Shown here: piece after piece, positions 10,712-24,245 of the stretch
How positions within the stretch are numbered: position 1 is the first letter of the stretch
Layout: the number at the start of each line of letters is the position of its first letter
Origin: Perognathus longimembris pacificus
Taxonomy: Eukaryota; Chordata; Mammalia; Rodentia; Heteromyidae
DNA length: 64,000 bases
Direction of reading: 5' to 3'
Assembly (NCBI RefSeq): GCF_023159225.1
Contig: NC_063172.1
Coordinates: 41,173,832 to 41,237,831, forward strand
Position numbers and translations under genes: made by a program
Notes under the pieces: generated by a model
The model's database searches: none
Told to the model about the DNA's origin: nothing
The model's input: only the letters and a program-made list of their open reading frames with translations

Positions 10712-11975
10712 CCTTTAATATGCCAAATATACCACTGTACAATTGCACTGAAGTTTAACATTCTCTTCTTCAAGTTGAAAGGGCACAGATAGAAAATTAT
10801 GACCATTTCTCTAATGTTCACCTTTTAAACTTGGTTATTATAATACTCACTGTTGAATGATAGATGAAGAAAATTTATCTTTCCTCCATAATCATGAATG
10901 ATTGTATAACAATTAATCATTATCATGTCACTATAATTCATGGGATTGTCCAATAGCAATGTACAGTACAAGAGGTAGAATTTTAAATACTTCAATAAAT
11001 TCTAGGAGGATTATAGTTAATGTATACATTTTGCAGTACATTTCAAAGTTAATGTTGACCTTTAAGCAATGAGTACTAATGAGTTTCAATTGCTTAAACA
11101 TATTTTAAGATATGGATCTTAAAATACAAGTTTATTATCCAGAGTTGTGTCATTTTCACATCTAAATGTCTGTATACATATAAAGGAGATTCTGAGAGGT
11201 GTAAATTAGATTCTCTGCTAAAGGACTTTTTAGTGAATTTCTCCACTTCCTGATTAAGTATAGGCACATTATTTAATGGCAGTTGTTAAAGTATTCCATG
11301 AATTAACATATGCTTTATTATAGTCTGAAACTTATTTTAAGAAAATATGGAAACTTGTGATCTATATAATAACAAGAATTAAAATGTTGCTTAATGGAAA
11401 ACATAATAAAATCTCATGCTAGTCTCAAATGAAAGAAGTCTTCCATGCTACTTAATATCTGATCTTCTTAGTGTAAAATCTCCATGTATTTCTGTTCTAG
11501 GTTTTCTTTTTAACTTTCACTTAATGTGAAGATTCTTTCCACAAAGGATGGCTTCCTAAGTTTGTATAAAAGAAATAATGACATACTTCTTCACAAAAAT
11601 GAAGTTAAAAGAAGCCAGAGAGTGAATTTGAATTTATTCAAGACTCTTTTGATTAAAAGTTCTACTCAAACTTCAAATTTTATATATAGATTCTGAGTTC
11701 TTTCTATTCAATTTCAGTCACAAATTTTTTAACAAGTATTAATTGTATTTTAATCAAATATAAGCTTAAAATGATAAGGAAGGATAAAATATTAAATTAT
11801 GTCTTGCCAAAAATGTGAACTCAACTACTGGAGAATCAAACTTAAATTATTAGAAACAGAATTATTAGAATTTTAGAATATTTCTATAAATGGGTCTTAA
11901 CATCATAATGTCTTTTTTTTCAATTTATGCTGTTATTTTAAAAATACACATATGTATTATATTACATATATTACT
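10712..11975. other. Unassigned AT-rich sequence
   Basis: No repeat family, RNA gene or coding frame is recognised. Confidence 0.5.
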
Positions 11976-11983
11976 ACATAAAT

Positions 11984-12457
11984 GTGCCAGCAGAAAAACC
12001 CAGCATAAGAGTGACAAAGACAGAGCATAGCTCTGCACTTACCTCCAGCACTCACTGGTGTCTCCGAGCAGAAGAAGCCTTCATCCTACTGATCACAGGC
12101 AGACGCATATTATGGATGGGCCAGGAAACCAGGGAACACATAAGTACCCCACAAAAGATAATCTCACTTGTACTCACAGAACAGCATTGGGAAGGTAGCT
12201 CTTCTCCCGAGCACTGTAGAAAAATGCCATCTTCGACTCAGGCATGGAGCTGGCCAAAACAGACCAGATATATAAATCGGTCCAGGGAAAAATACGGACA
12301 ATGGGGCCATCTTTCAAAAGGCGAAGGAATCAGAGCAGTGAAATTCAGATGTGTCCCGGGGAAGGTCTCCTCATCCAAGTGGGAGGAATTTCCCCCAGGG
12401 TGGCTTTCAACTTCAGGTAAACACAGTCAGAGGCGCCCCACCCCTCTGAAGATCTGA
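11984..12457 (+). other. Open frame in the L1-type 5' region
   Basis: A 157-codon open frame in the GC-richer 5' block. It has no recognisable domain and an even spread of residues. It most likely reflects base composition of an L1 5'UTR, not a gene. Confidence 0.4.
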
Positions 12458-13326
12458 AGCTTTGAGAAACCTCTTAGTCCTGAAAAGAGGAGAGCAGCTG
12501 CCTGTGGACCAAAAGAATGCCTCAGCTACCAGATGTCTGGGATAATCCACAAACACCAGACAGGCCACACGTTTCCCAGCAGTGACTCAGACCCATAGAA
12601 AGCATCAAACTTCTATTTGTGAAACACTCAAGGCAGACAGCTCTAGGAATAAAGTAGCCTGGGAATATGGCTACAGATACCATATGGCAGTCCGTCTCTG
12701 CAAACTGACTTAAGAAACCAGGTAAGCCATAGGAAAATTAACCACATCAAAAAAAGCAGTAGCTCCATTAAAGACTGGAAAGTGGACATAGAAGATACAT
12801 AAGATCACACAAATAATGAAGATCTCTTGTTACAGACTATAACTGTTTAAATTTTTTTTCATCATTTTATATTTATTTTTTTATGCCCCGCATTTTCTTC
12901 TTCATTCTTTTTCTCGTCTCTTTTCACTTTTTTTCTCTTTAAAAAATTATTCTACTTCTATTTCATTCCTAGATACATAGACAACAGCATTTATTAGGCC
13001 ACCTTCCTCATCTGGTGCTGACAAAATTCTGTCTCTAATTATCAAAAAACTCCACCTCTCAAGCTCAGCACTTGCAAATTTGGCAGGATTCTTCTACACT
13101 GTCATAGTTGTTTGCTTGTGTGTTTTCTTTTTTATAACTTTTTTACACTTTTCCTTTTTTTTGTTTCTCTGAATTTAGATCTCAATCATCATGACCCCTT
13201 GCAACCGCTTCATTACTGCTCTTAACTTCTCCCCCTAAAATTACTGACAGCTTGTAAGTGAGGGTCCTATACTACTTCTAGGAGTTTCACAGTCCATGGA
13301 TTCCTGGTTAATGGCTATCTAGATAG

Positions 13327-13430
<104 letters not shown>

Positions 13431-13802
13431 GAGTATGTCAAAGGGGTTCTTTGAGTAATCGAGTAATCCTCTCAGCCCAGATAGATCTAAAGGAAAGGAC
13501 AGATTTGTTCATTGGTTATAAAGGTATATAATCTAACTCCTGAATCACAATCCATCCCCCTCCCCCTAACCTAACATATTGGACCACCAAGATCAACACA
13601 ATTGCAGTGCTCAATATAGGTTAATGTCTTAATTGTGTTCTGTGGAGGCATTAAATATGCTTTTATATGGTAAAAAGGAGAGGGAAAATTTACCTATGAT
13701 AGTGAACCTCTAAAATTTGTGCAACTACTGGGCTTAGGGTAGGGTTGGTTCATGCCTTAAAATAGTGTTCTGGTGTGCTATTGGACTTGCAATCTTTCAC
13801 AA

Positions 13803-14676
13803 ATGGGCAGAAGAAGCACAAGAAAAATTGCAATCCAAGGAATCTCAACCCACTCTCAAAATAAACAGGCAGTAGAAGAGTCAATGAAAAACCTAGAGGA
13901 TAATCATCAAAATGCTCTATAAGCCCTACTGGTAAATACAATTAATAAAAAGATGGAAAGCATGCAGGCAGCCATATGCAAGTGCCAAGAGGCTAACCAA
14001 AGACCGATAGAGTAATTCAGGGTGTCCACAAACAGAAAGCTCAATGAATTATAACAGAAAGAAAAGGACTCTAATGAAACAATAGCCACTCAGATAAAAG
14101 ATTTGAGGGAGAGCACTCAGAACTAAATTAATGAAGTAAAGAAGTCTATGCAGGACCCAAACTATAACAGAAACAGATATAACTAAAACAGAAAACTATA
14201 ATAGAAAAAAGATGGAAGTCATAAAGAATGATCAATTAGCAGAAAGGCAGATAAACAATGAAACAAATCAAAACAAAAAATCAAAGTACAAAACTAGAAT
14301 ACAGAATAGATTATGTAGAGGATCGAATCTCTGGAATTGAAGGTAGTCTAGACTTTATGGAGAGAGAACAAAAATAATTCAAAATCAGAAAAAAAAAAAA
14401 AGATCACTTCAGGAACTCCAAGATACAAACAGGAAGCACAATTTAAGGCTAATAGGTATTGAGGATAGACAAGAGATGAAACTTAATAAAACTTCCCAAA
14501 TATTCAGAAAGATAGACCTATCTAGATACAAGAAACTTTTAGAAACCCAAACAGGCCAGACTAGAATAGAATACCCTACCAATACACTGTAATCTCTACA
14601 GGACCAATAGAGACCCAGGAAATAATCCTGAAAGTTACCAGTGACAAGAGAACAATCACATATAAAGGTGAAATGA
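13803..14676 (+). pseudogene. L1 ORF1p remnant (coiled coil, RRM start, C-terminal domain)
   Basis: ORF1p is the RNA-binding chaperone of the L1 particle. From ATG at 13803 the frame gives a basic N-terminus, then a heptad-rich coiled coil (for example KDLRESTQN) broken by at least four in-frame TAA codons. About 14425-14465 reads QELQDTNRKHNLRLIGIED, matching the coiled-coil/RRM junction of L1 ORF1p. About 14645-14674 reads KRTITYKGE, matching its C-terminal domain. Frame shifts and a missing middle of the RRM show it is dead. Family assignment rests on these motifs. Confidence 0.75.
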
Positions 14677-14689
14677 CCTCCAATTTTGG

Positions 14690-15079
14690 AAATCATTTGT
14701 TTGTTATGGTTAGTTTCAATGTACCATGTGAAGTTATGCCTTTTTCTTTTGTCTTTCTTCCCACGTGGTTCTACCACTGATGTCACTGTAATTCATTTTG
14801 CTAACCTGGTATTGAATGTACGTTTATCTGAAGGGAAGGGGAACATCAAAATGGAGAGACAAAGGGTAAAAGGTGAACCGATGCAACACCAATACTCACA
14901 GGACAATATGCTGCAAACTAAGTATACAACTCAGGATGGGGGTGGGGAGAGAACTGGGGAGGGGGAAGCTGGGAGAAAAACAAGGGAGTAGGTAACAAGT
15001 TTGATAAGAAATGTACTCACTGCCTTATGTATGAAACAGTAACCCTTTGTACATTACTCTCAAAATAAACTTAAAAAAT
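14690..15079 (+). other. L1 3'UTR of the HAL1-like element
   Basis: Aligns by eye with the 3'UTRs at 48740-49085 and 54070-54452 (aagttatgcctttttc..., atctgaagggaagggg, gtaacaagttt-gataagaaatgta). It includes the purine G-rich tract typical of L1 3'UTRs. Confidence 0.8.
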
Positions 15080-15377
15080 GAAGATTCTCAGATTCAAAAA
15101 AACACAAACAAGTCTATATTAGCCATATGCTATAAGTAATACTGCAACAAGTGAAATAAAGTGTACGTTCAAAATTATTGTAAAGTAACATATTGCTTAA
15201 TGACAAGGAGGATATATTGGAAAATGTATCTTTGTGCCAATATCAGAGTATATTTACATACAATTCAGTGAGATAGCTTAGCTGCTGCTAGTATAACCCC
15301 TTTAAATAGTTACTAATAATTATTATAAATAGAATAATCCTTAAAAGGAAAGATACTTTGCTTCTTGATATTTTGCT
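15080..15377. other. Unassigned sequence
   Basis: AT-rich sequence after the L1 tail; no further repeat recognised. Confidence 0.4.
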
Positions 15378-15456
15378 TCTGGCTTTAAACTGTGATCCTT
15401 AGATCTCAGCCTCCTGTGTAGCTAAGATTATAGCCCTGAGCCACCGGCATCCAGCT
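15378..15456 (-). mobile_element. B1-type SINE fragment, antisense
   Basis: 'ctgtgatccttagatctcagcctcctgtgtagctaag...gagccaccggcatccagc' is the antisense of the B1-like half of the B1-dID copies here. Confidence 0.65.
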
Positions 15457-16231
15457 AACTCTTCCCTTTTCTTCTTAACTTTCTTGATTAATGCTTCTTT
15501 TGATGAGGGTAATGCAAGACATTACTAGATGCCTAGGCTAGATCCGAGATACCAGGTTCTAGCTGGAATTTCCTTGCATCTTTTTTTTTTTTTTTCTTGT
15601 GGATGGTTACACTGATGCTAAAACATGGATTCTAGTTGGTGGCTTTCTTTAATTTTCTTTTGTATTGGGTATTGGGATTTGGACATAGGTGCCACTGAAT
15701 AAAGAGCAGCTTCATGTGTGACAGATTTGGGAGTCAGGTGTGGAGTACTTAACCAGCCTGGTTAGCCAAACTTTGATAGCTACATGTAGTTTTTCTGCAC
15801 AATGACAAGGCCTTGGCACCCAGGACATAACAGTAGGGAAAAAGAGTTTACCAGATTTCACCATCTCATGAGTCCAGAATTGTGTATGGTTTTTATTCAG
15901 TTTGCTGATCTGGGAGCTTTCTTCAGGGGTCAGATGCTGGACTAGTTTGAGTTATGACATCTAGCAGGGAATGCAGTTATCCATGTTGGGTAGCTTCCTT
16001 GATGACATTACTGGTAATGAAATCTAAGAATAGTTTCCTATCCCATTCCTATGGAGACTTTTTTTTTCTATGAAGGAAGACTCTGTAAGATTAAAGATAA
16101 CATTTTTCAATATGCCATTTTAATGAATAATTTTTGAAGTTTTCTATGAATTCTACCCTCTAGACACTTCACAGAAATCTCTAGGTAAAATCAGAATTTT
16201 TTAGTGGTACACAACCCTTTATTGCCAAAGG

Positions 16232-16290
<59 letters not shown>

Positions 16291-16329
16291 ACTAGCAAGC
16301 TAACTAGAGAAGTGAAATGATATTTTAAG
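15457..16329. other. Unassigned sequence with a microsatellite
   Basis: No gene or repeat family recognised apart from the (AC)n run at 16234-16288. Confidence 0.45.
16234..16288. repeat. (AC)n microsatellite
   Basis: About 27 uninterrupted AC units. Confidence 0.97.
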
Positions 16330-16339
16330 ATTATATCAA

Positions 16340-17309
16340 GAAAACTAACAATAACAAATGTTGGAGGGGATGTGGCCAAAAGGGAACTCTACTTCATTGT
16401 TGGTGGGAATGTAAACTGGTTCAGCCACTCTAGAAAGCAGTATGGAGATTCCTCAGAAGAATAAACATAGAGCTCCCCTATGACCCAGCAGGCCCACTTT
16501 TGGGCATCTACCCAAAAGACCACAAACAAGAACACAGAAAAGCCACCAGCACAACAATGTTCATCGTAGAACAATTTGTCATAGCTAGAATTTGGAACCA
16601 ACCCAGATGCCCCTCAGTAGACGAATGGATCAGGAAAAGTTGGTACATATAAACAATGGAATTTTATGCCTCTATCAGAAAGAATGACATTGCTCCATTT
16701 GTAAGGAAATGGAAGGACTTGGAAAAAATTATACTAAGTGAAGTGAGCCAGACCCAAAGAAACAGGGACTCTATGGTGTCCCTCATAGGAAATAATTAGC
16801 ACAGGTTCAGGCTAGTTACAGCAGAGGATCACAAGAGCCCAATAGCTATGCCCTTATAAACACATAAAATGATGCTAAGTGAAATGAACTCCATGTAATG
16901 GAAACGATTGTTATATCACTGTTGTAACTACTGTCAACGTGCTATGTGTAACTGTAGCTTCTATTATTGATGATCTTCTTGTATCCCCTTCCTGTGTTGT
17001 ACCTGCATTATCTCTGTATCTTATCTGAGTATATTGGAAACCGTGTATACTGGTTTTAGAACTAGGAAAGTGAAAGGGCATACCCAAATCGAGAGACACA
17101 TGTTAAAATAAGACAACTACAAAAGCAATACTTGCAAAACTGTTTGGTGTAAATGAACTGAACAACTCATGGGGGGAAAGGGAAAGGGGGAGGGGAGAGG
17201 GGGCAATGAGGGAGGAGATAACAAACAGTACAAGAAATGTATCCAATGCCTAATGTATGAAACTGTATCCTCTCTGTACGTCAGTTTGACAATAAAATTT
17301 AAAAAAAAC
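16340..17309 (+). mobile_element. 5'-truncated L1, sense
   Basis: Starts in the ORF2 Cys-rich C-terminus (gaaaactaacaataacaaatg) and runs through the ORF2 end and 3'UTR to 'gacaataaaatttaaaaaaaac'. A perfect 10-bp target duplication ATTATATCAA lies at 16330-16339 and 17310-17319. The insertion is about 970 bp. ORF2 has several substitutions and no long open frame. Confidence 0.93.
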
Positions 17310-17319
17310 ATTATATCAA

Positions 17320-19574
17320 TTACTATGACATAAAGAAAGTAGTTGTTTACTTAAATGACTTTGAATGCTGGACCTTTGGACAAACTAGAATGGGTACGAT
17401 CTGAGTTTTAGAATATACTTAGGTGAAATTAAGGGATAAAAGATGGGCTCAGTGTTCTTACTCCTTTTTTCCACTTTTTTATATTATTATCACATTAGAT
17501 TATTTCTACCAGTTTCAATCCTTTGGCTAATTATATAAAAAATTAGATTTAAACCCCAGAATTTAGAACATTGTCTAATTCAAAATAGTTGCTTATAACA
17601 TATTTGAATAACAATTAACGAGTGTTTCAGTATAATCATAGATTAAAACCTGTTTGAAAATCATGAGCCAAACAAAAGGGAAATAAGCAGGGTATGCAGT
17701 TCATTTTCAAATTAATTATTTGATGGCATTCTGAAAATATTTTAACATGTTCATTCAATATCAGTATATTACTAGAAATTTTAGAAATACTATAGGATTA
17801 CAACTTTAGAAATTATAAAACAAAATTGTGTATTGCATTTACAACAGGTTTTAAATGCTCAAAACACACTTGCGTAGAAGCAGAACTATAGAAAAAGATG
17901 AACTCATTGGTCAATATTTTACAAGTAGATTAATATAACGTATTTTTAGAATGCACATAGAAGAGAAATGAAAAAATGAACTATGTTTTCTTCCTTGGGA
18001 CTGGTTTTATAATATACCTTCATATTATTATAAACTATGATACTTTAATGACTTAATTGTGAATATATCATTCATCATTTACAGTTTCCTGAATTGTGAC
18101 ATGGAAGGAATTAAGATGCATAAAAGAGGAGCATAATAAAAAATTCTGTGATAACAAGCAATAAAAATAAAATGATAGATAACCTAGTCCCTGCCTAGAT
18201 TTACCCTAGAGCTATAAATAAGGATACTAGTGAACAGTCTTTCTCTCTGCCTTTTTATCTAAGTAAAATCAAGATAGACATTGATACTGTATTTAAGATA
18301 GAATTATATTTCATTTGGAGTTTTAAATGAGCTGGATTAATAGACTTTCATTTCATTACCCATTTAATTCTCTATGAATTTACTTCTTTGAACTTATTAG
18401 TTCATTTGCAATACCTTTGCACATAGCTATATTTATTATATATAATGCAAATATTATATATAGTCTTAAGAGCTGAAAAAATCAACAGGCCACTTGTGAA
18501 ATTAAAGAAAGGTAAGGAGTATGTAAAGATTTGTGTAAATAGAAAAAATAATTTCACTATGATTTTTCTTTGACAATGAACTTTTGTGAAAGCAAAAATG
18601 CTAATCACTTTGGGTCACCATTATCTTGTCAGGGACAACCATTTGAACTATCGCTTCTATGACCTCAATAGATATATACTGGATTAGTTTTTGAGAATTA
18701 CTACCATAGGGAAAAAGACATTCAGTCACCAGCTAAGAAAGGCATTTATGTGTTATCTTCTGGTAGATACTAAAAATGTGTTAATGTCCTTTACAAATTA
18801 ACCTAATCTTAAGAATATTTATTGGAATATGGATAAGAAATGTATTTGTTGCATTATAGAAGAAAGATTACCTTATTTCTAAATAAAAAGCAGAAAATGG
18901 TGTAGAATCCATGGCTCCAAAAATAGTTTTGTATTGAAGTAAATACATTACTATGCATGTCACTGTGGAACAGCCAGCTGATCTATCCTGGCTTGCTTAA
19001 TTTGCAGCAATCCTTTTCAGCACATCTAGTGAGAGTTTTACAATGTAAAAGATAAGGAATTCTGCTACCATCAATGGATCGTTGCATTCACAGAAGGTTT
19101 ATTTTCATTCTAAAAGGCCGAATATCCTCTAATTTTGCTTAAATAAAATATAATTATATATAAAGTATAAGAAAATATGTAATGGTATGTAATTGGTATA
19201 TAACCATTATAAAAACACCAACTGTTGTTTTTCATCTCCTAATATAAATACACTTTCATATTTTTTGCATATTAAATTTCAGTGTTTGACAGACACATCA
19301 TTATTTCTAATATAAAGGTGAATTTATAAGGCTTATAATAGCAAAAAGAAACTACAGCTTTAAATTTCTATCTTTTCTTCCCATCTTTTCCATTGCTAGA
19401 TTACTTTAGTTTGCTTTCATTATTATTAAATTCCAAAATCCAGAAAAGATTCACACACAATAGGTCTACCACAATAATTGATAACACCCCTGTTTGAGAG
19501 GCACATTCAATCATCACCTTGCTTGATACTCATTTAAAAATACATTAAACTTTTAGCAAAGGAAAAAAAAATTC
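17320..19574. other. Unassigned AT-rich sequence
   Basis: No repeat or gene recognised in about 2.3 kb. Confidence 0.5.
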
Positions 19575-19642
19575 CTGGCATCAAATGCAGGGTCTTGGGC
19601 ATTATAGGCAATTCTTATGTCACAAAACTAAATCTCTAGTCC
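19575..19642 (-). mobile_element. Possible old ID-like SINE trace, antisense
   Basis: 'catcaaatgcagggtcttgggcattataggcaattctta...ctctagtcct' resembles an antisense ID half. It is short and diverged. Confidence 0.35.
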
Positions 19643-20000
19643 TCAGATTTTGTTCCTTCAGCCATGTTATGAAATGGGCAATGAAGTCATATGTAAGTAT
19701 ACAATAAGTGAATTTTTTTCATTATGTCATAGATTTATAGGTTCAATGAGTTTAGTATGATTCCTCTTCTCAACAGCAACTCTTCAGGGTACTGATACAG
19801 GTAAGCACCTACGTATTAACTCTGTGTTTATGAGAGGGGAAAAAAATCAGGTAATCAGGTCTTCTCTCCATCCAGCTATCATAACCCACCCAGTTAAAAT
19901 CTCTCTGAAGGAGGGAAATATAAAGTTCCATTCCAAATTAAATTAGTTGACAATTCCTATTTGCATTTTTGGTCTGTCAAAATCCAATGCTTATGCCTTT

Positions 20001-21254
20001 ATTTTTTTTCCCTTTATTGTTAATGTGAATTACAGAGGCGTTACAGTTTCATATGTAAGGCAGTGAACACATTTCTTGTTCAACTTATTACCTCTTCCCT
20101 CATTTTCCCCTGCCTCCCTCTCCCCCTTTTTTCCCCCCATCCCCATGAGTTGCACAGTTGGTTTATACAAAATGGTTTTGTAAGTATTGCCTTTGGAATC
20201 GTTTGACTTTCTATCCTTTGTCTCTCGATTTGGTATTTCCTTTCCCTTCCCTAGTTCTAATACACGTATATGCAATATCCAGGGTAGTAAGATCAGGTAC
20301 AGTGATAGTGGTGATGAATCCATAGGAAGGGAGTACAAGAGAAAAAAGAGGTACGGTTTCACATGGCATGTTGAGAGTAATTACAGCAATGACATAACAC
20401 TTGTTTCCATAACGTGGAGTTCATTTCACTTAGCATCATCTTATGTGTTCATAAGGGAATAGGCATTGGGCTATTGTGATCTTCTGCTATGACTAGCTTA
20501 AACATGTACTAATTATTCCCTATGAGGGAAACCATAGAGTCCTTGTTTCTTTGGGTCTGGCTCACTTCAGTTAGTATAATTGTTTCCAAGTCCTTCCATT
20601 TCCTTATGAATGGGGCAATGTCATTCTTTCTGATAGAGGCATAAAATTCCATTGTGTGATCCATTCCTGATCCACTCATCTACTTGGGGGCATCTGGGTT
20701 GGTTCCATATTTTAGAAATAATGAATTGTGCTGGGACAAACATTGTTGTGCTGGTGGCCTTAGTGTGGTCTTGCTTGTAATCTTTTGGGTAGATGCCCAA
20801 AAATGGGGCTGCTGGGTTATAGGTGAGCTCTATGTTTAGCCTGAGGAAACTCCATACTGCTTCCAGAGTGGCTGAACACGTTTACATTCTCACAAACAAT
20901 GTAGTAGGGTTCCCTTTTGGTCACATTCCCTCCAGCATTATTTGTTGTTAGCTTTCCTGATAATAAATATTCTTACTGGGGTGAGGTAGAATCTCAATGT
21001 TATTTTGATTTGCATTTCTTTTATGGCCAGTGATGTAGAGCACTTTTTCATATGTCTCTTGGCCACTCTTATTTCCTCTTCAGATAAATCTCTTTTTAGA
21101 TCTTTAGCCCACTTATTAAGGGGCTGTTGGATCTTTGAGTATTTATTTTGGAAGAATTTATTTTTTTGAGTAATGTATATATTTTAGATAAAAGGCCTTT
21201 GTCCGTTGTATGGCTAGTAAAGATCTTCTCTCAATCTGTGTGCTTTCTGGCCCC
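20001..21254 (-). mobile_element. 5'-truncated L1, antisense
   Basis: The left end is the antisense poly(A)/3'UTR (attttttttccctttattgttaatg, gttacagtttcatatg). It continues through antisense ORF2 C-terminus to about 'caatctgtgtgctttctgg'. A tentative target duplication ATGC(C/T)TTTA lies at 19993-20001 and 21255-21263. There is no inversion. Reading frames on either strand are shadows of decayed ORF2 and 3'UTR. Confidence 0.85.
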
Positions 21255-21263
21255 ATGCTTTTA

Positions 21264-22160
21264 TAACTGTGTAGCTTTGGGAAATCTCATATTCAAGATA
21301 TTTAAAATCTGAATAATTGTATGTATTTATGATTAGTACGGCGTAACAGATGGAAAGATATCAGAGTAGACAGAGATATATTTTTGGAAAGAAAGAATCT
21401 GTGGTGACATGGAACTATAGCTGTAAGAGCATGAAATCAGGAACAAGCCATGTCTCACACAACTCACAGAAAGCCACATTATCTCTCTCTGTGTGTGTGC
21501 ACATGTGCAGTGTTTGTTGCTTTGAAATTCATATTATTCCTACAGGAGAGTTATGCATGTGGTCATGTTGTCTATGGTCTTCCTAGTCCACCTCTCTATA
21601 GCATCCATATGATATCTTCCTAATACATACTTCAGAATGTTTATTTCCTATATTATACATATTCAGAAATTTTCCTTTAGCTAGAAAATCATCTGAATTG
21701 CAGTTCCATCCCCAACATCACACCATAATCCATGGTAACACCTTCTTTATTTGTTTCCATGCTACTTCCCTTCTTTCTATATTTCTTCTTTCATTCTGTA
21801 TGTCTTTCTCTCTGTTCATTATTTTTGGATTTCACCAAAGTTTAATATACAAACTGTTAGATTTTTCACATCTGAGTTTATTTAAGCCACATAACACCAT
21901 TTTAGCAATGTTATTTGACTCCCGATTTACAGCTAAAAAACTGATTTTTATCAAGTTAAAAAAAGCTTTATGTATGTTTAAGGTCTTGAACTCAGGGCCT
22001 CTTATGCTTAGTAGGTGTTTTTTGCTCCTGGGTGATATTCTACCCCTTGAACAACAAGTTGCTTTCTTATTCTGGTGGCTCCTGGATGTCTAGTCATTTG
22101 GCAAAATTCTTGAACATGACATATTTTAAAAACCTTGTCTAATATGATTCTAAAGCTATC
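21264..22160. other. Unassigned sequence
   Basis: No firm repeat. About 21980-22060 may be an antisense ID/dID relic (gaactcagggcctc, ctaccccttgaac). The 131-codon frame at 21698-22093 crosses that relic and has no recognised domain. Confidence 0.4.
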
Positions 22161-22177
22161 AAAAGGTATAGTTATCA

Positions 22178-22388
22178 GGGCTGGGGATATAGCCTAGCGG
22201 CAAGAGTGCCTGCCTCGGATACACAAGGCCCTAGGTTCGATTCCCCAGCACCACATATACAGAAAATGGCCAGAAGCGGCGCTGTGGCTCAAGTGGCAGA
22301 GTGCTAGCCTTGAGCGGGAAGAAGCCAGGGACAGTGCTCAGGCCCTGAGTCCAAGGCCCAGGACTGGCCAAAAAAAAAAAAAAAAAAA
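22178..22388 (+). mobile_element. IDL-Geo dimeric SINE
   Basis: A clean sense copy with an ID half, box B GGTTCGATTCC at 22234-22244, and a Geo half with box A-like TGGCTCAAGTGG at 22285-22296. It ends in 'ggactggcc' plus a long A tail. A perfect 17-bp target duplication AAAAGGTATAGTTATCA lies at 22161-22177 and 22389-22405. Confidence 0.97.
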
Positions 22389-22454
22389 AAAAGGTATAGT
22401 TATCAAAGGTAGTATTTAACATTGTTATTTTTATTTTTTTCTATTTTTAAATTT

Positions 22455-22600
22455 GGATTAAAGACATTGCTTTTTATTTTATTAGCATCCATTGATTATA
22501 CAAAATGTTTCATTGACTGTTTTAAGATATGAATACAATATACTTTGATCAAATTCACCCAGATATTTTGGCTTCTTCCTTTTGTAATGATTTTTTTTTT
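22455..22600 (-). mobile_element. Old L1 3'UTR fragment, antisense
   Basis: 'ttttattagcatccattgattatacaaaatg...atactttgatcaaattcaccc' resembles the antisense 3'UTR of ancient mammalian L1s as I recall them. Confidence 0.55.
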
Positions 22601-23142
22601 TGAGGGGGAGGTGTAGATTCTATGTGTGAGGGAAAAAAAATCACATGATATTTGACTTTTTCAGTCTGATGGAATGGATTATAAAACAAGAACCAACCAC
22701 TTGTGGCCTTTAAGAAATACATCTCAATGTCAAAGTTAAAGATGAACAGGTAGAAAAAAAGATTTTCCAAATCCATGGAGCCTGAACCCAACAGGAATGG
22801 ATGGATGCAGATCCAGAGCAGACTTTAAATCAACATTATTCAAATGAGGCAAAGAAGGTTACTTCACATAGATAAAAAGGAACAATCCATCAAGAGAATA
22901 TTACAATTGTCATCATACACATTGGAGGTGACACTGATGCACCCTATTTCATAAAACAAACACTAGACATAAAAGTACAAGCAGACTCTAATACAATAAT
23001 AGGTGTGTGACTTTAATCCTGCACTTACACCAGTAGGTCATTCTGACAGAAAACATCAACAAGTAAACTTCAGCATTTAACAATGCATGCATAGACTAAA
23101 GGAACTCAACAGATACTACCAGAATATTCTACCTAACATCTG
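22601..23142. other. Unassigned sequence
   Basis: No repeat or gene recognised. Confidence 0.4.
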
Positions 23143-23159
23143 CACAATATGTATTCTAT

Positions 23160-23831
23160 TTTTTTAAAATTATTGTCAAGGTGAAGTACAGAGAGGTTAC
23201 AGTTACATACATTAGGTACTGAGTATATTTCTTGTCCAACTTGTTACCCACTCTCTCATTTTCTCCCACCTTCCCTCTTCCCCAATCCACCCCATCAAGT
23301 TGTGCGACAACATGTTGTCTTACATGTAAGCATTGCTGTGGCATTGGTTTGCCTTTTACCCTTTGTCTAAACATTTTAATGTTCCCTTTCCCTTCCCTAA
23401 TTCAGACAGACAAATATAAATTATGCAGGGTAGCAGATGCTCCTCAGGGGATGAAAGGATCAAGAAATGGTAGTATATATACACAATGGAATTCTATGCT
23501 TTCTGACAAGAAAGACTGACATTGTCCCATTCGTAAGAAAATGGAAAGAGTTGGAAAAAAATCAGTAAGTGAAGCGAGCCAGACCCAAAGAAACATAAAC
23601 TCTGTGGTCTCCCTTATTGGTAATATTTAGTATATGTCTTGGAAAGACCTAGCAGATGATCACAATACTTCAATAACTATGCCTGTATGAACACATAATA
23701 TGATGCTAAGAGAAATGAGCTCCAAAATATGGAAACAAGTGGTTTGTCATTGATGCTGTTATTTTCAATGTACTAGTAAAATTATTTCTTTACTCTTCTG
23801 TTCAACTTCCCTATGATTTAGCACCTGCTAT
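23160..23831 (-). mobile_element. Old L1 insertion with 5' inversion, antisense
   Basis: 23160-23435 is antisense L1 3'UTR. 23436-23831 is sense ORF2 end and start of 3'UTR (agatgctcctcaggggatgaaagg...). The two pieces nearly abut in the parent L1, as expected for twin priming in minus orientation. Imperfect flanking repeats (cacaatatgtattctat at 23143; cacaatacatgttctttat at 23832) are consistent with an old target duplication. Confidence 0.7.
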
Positions 23832-23904
23832 CACAATACATGTTCTTTATAGCCGTTTGAAACTTTCTCCAAGAAATAGCACATTTTTGAGGGACATAGA
23901 GCAA

Positions 23905-24030
23905 TTCAATAAACTTTTTAACTGACACATGAGAACATAATAATTGCACATGCATATGAAGTACCACAGGATATTTTGATACACTCATATATCATGAATG
24001 TTTAAGTAAGGATAAATTTTCACTTCAAAT
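23905..24030 (+). mobile_element. Old L1 3'UTR fragment
   Basis: 'aactgacacatgagaacataataattgcacatgcatatgaagtacc...ttttgatacactcatat' is similar to the 3'UTR of ancient mammalian L1s as I recall it. Confidence 0.5.
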
Positions 24031-24245
24031 ACTTTTTATTTATTTGTGAGGAAAATATTTAAAATCTTTTTCCTGTTATTTTTGTACTGTGGGTGGGGAA
24101 ATTCTAGTGATGAAACCTGGATATCGCTCCCTGCTAGGGATGCATTTTTTATCACTGAGATTTCCAGATTTCTCCTTATGTTGTGCAGACAACATTCACT
24201 TTTTTGCCTTTTACTTATGTTTTATTTTATTTTTCTTTTGTGTTG

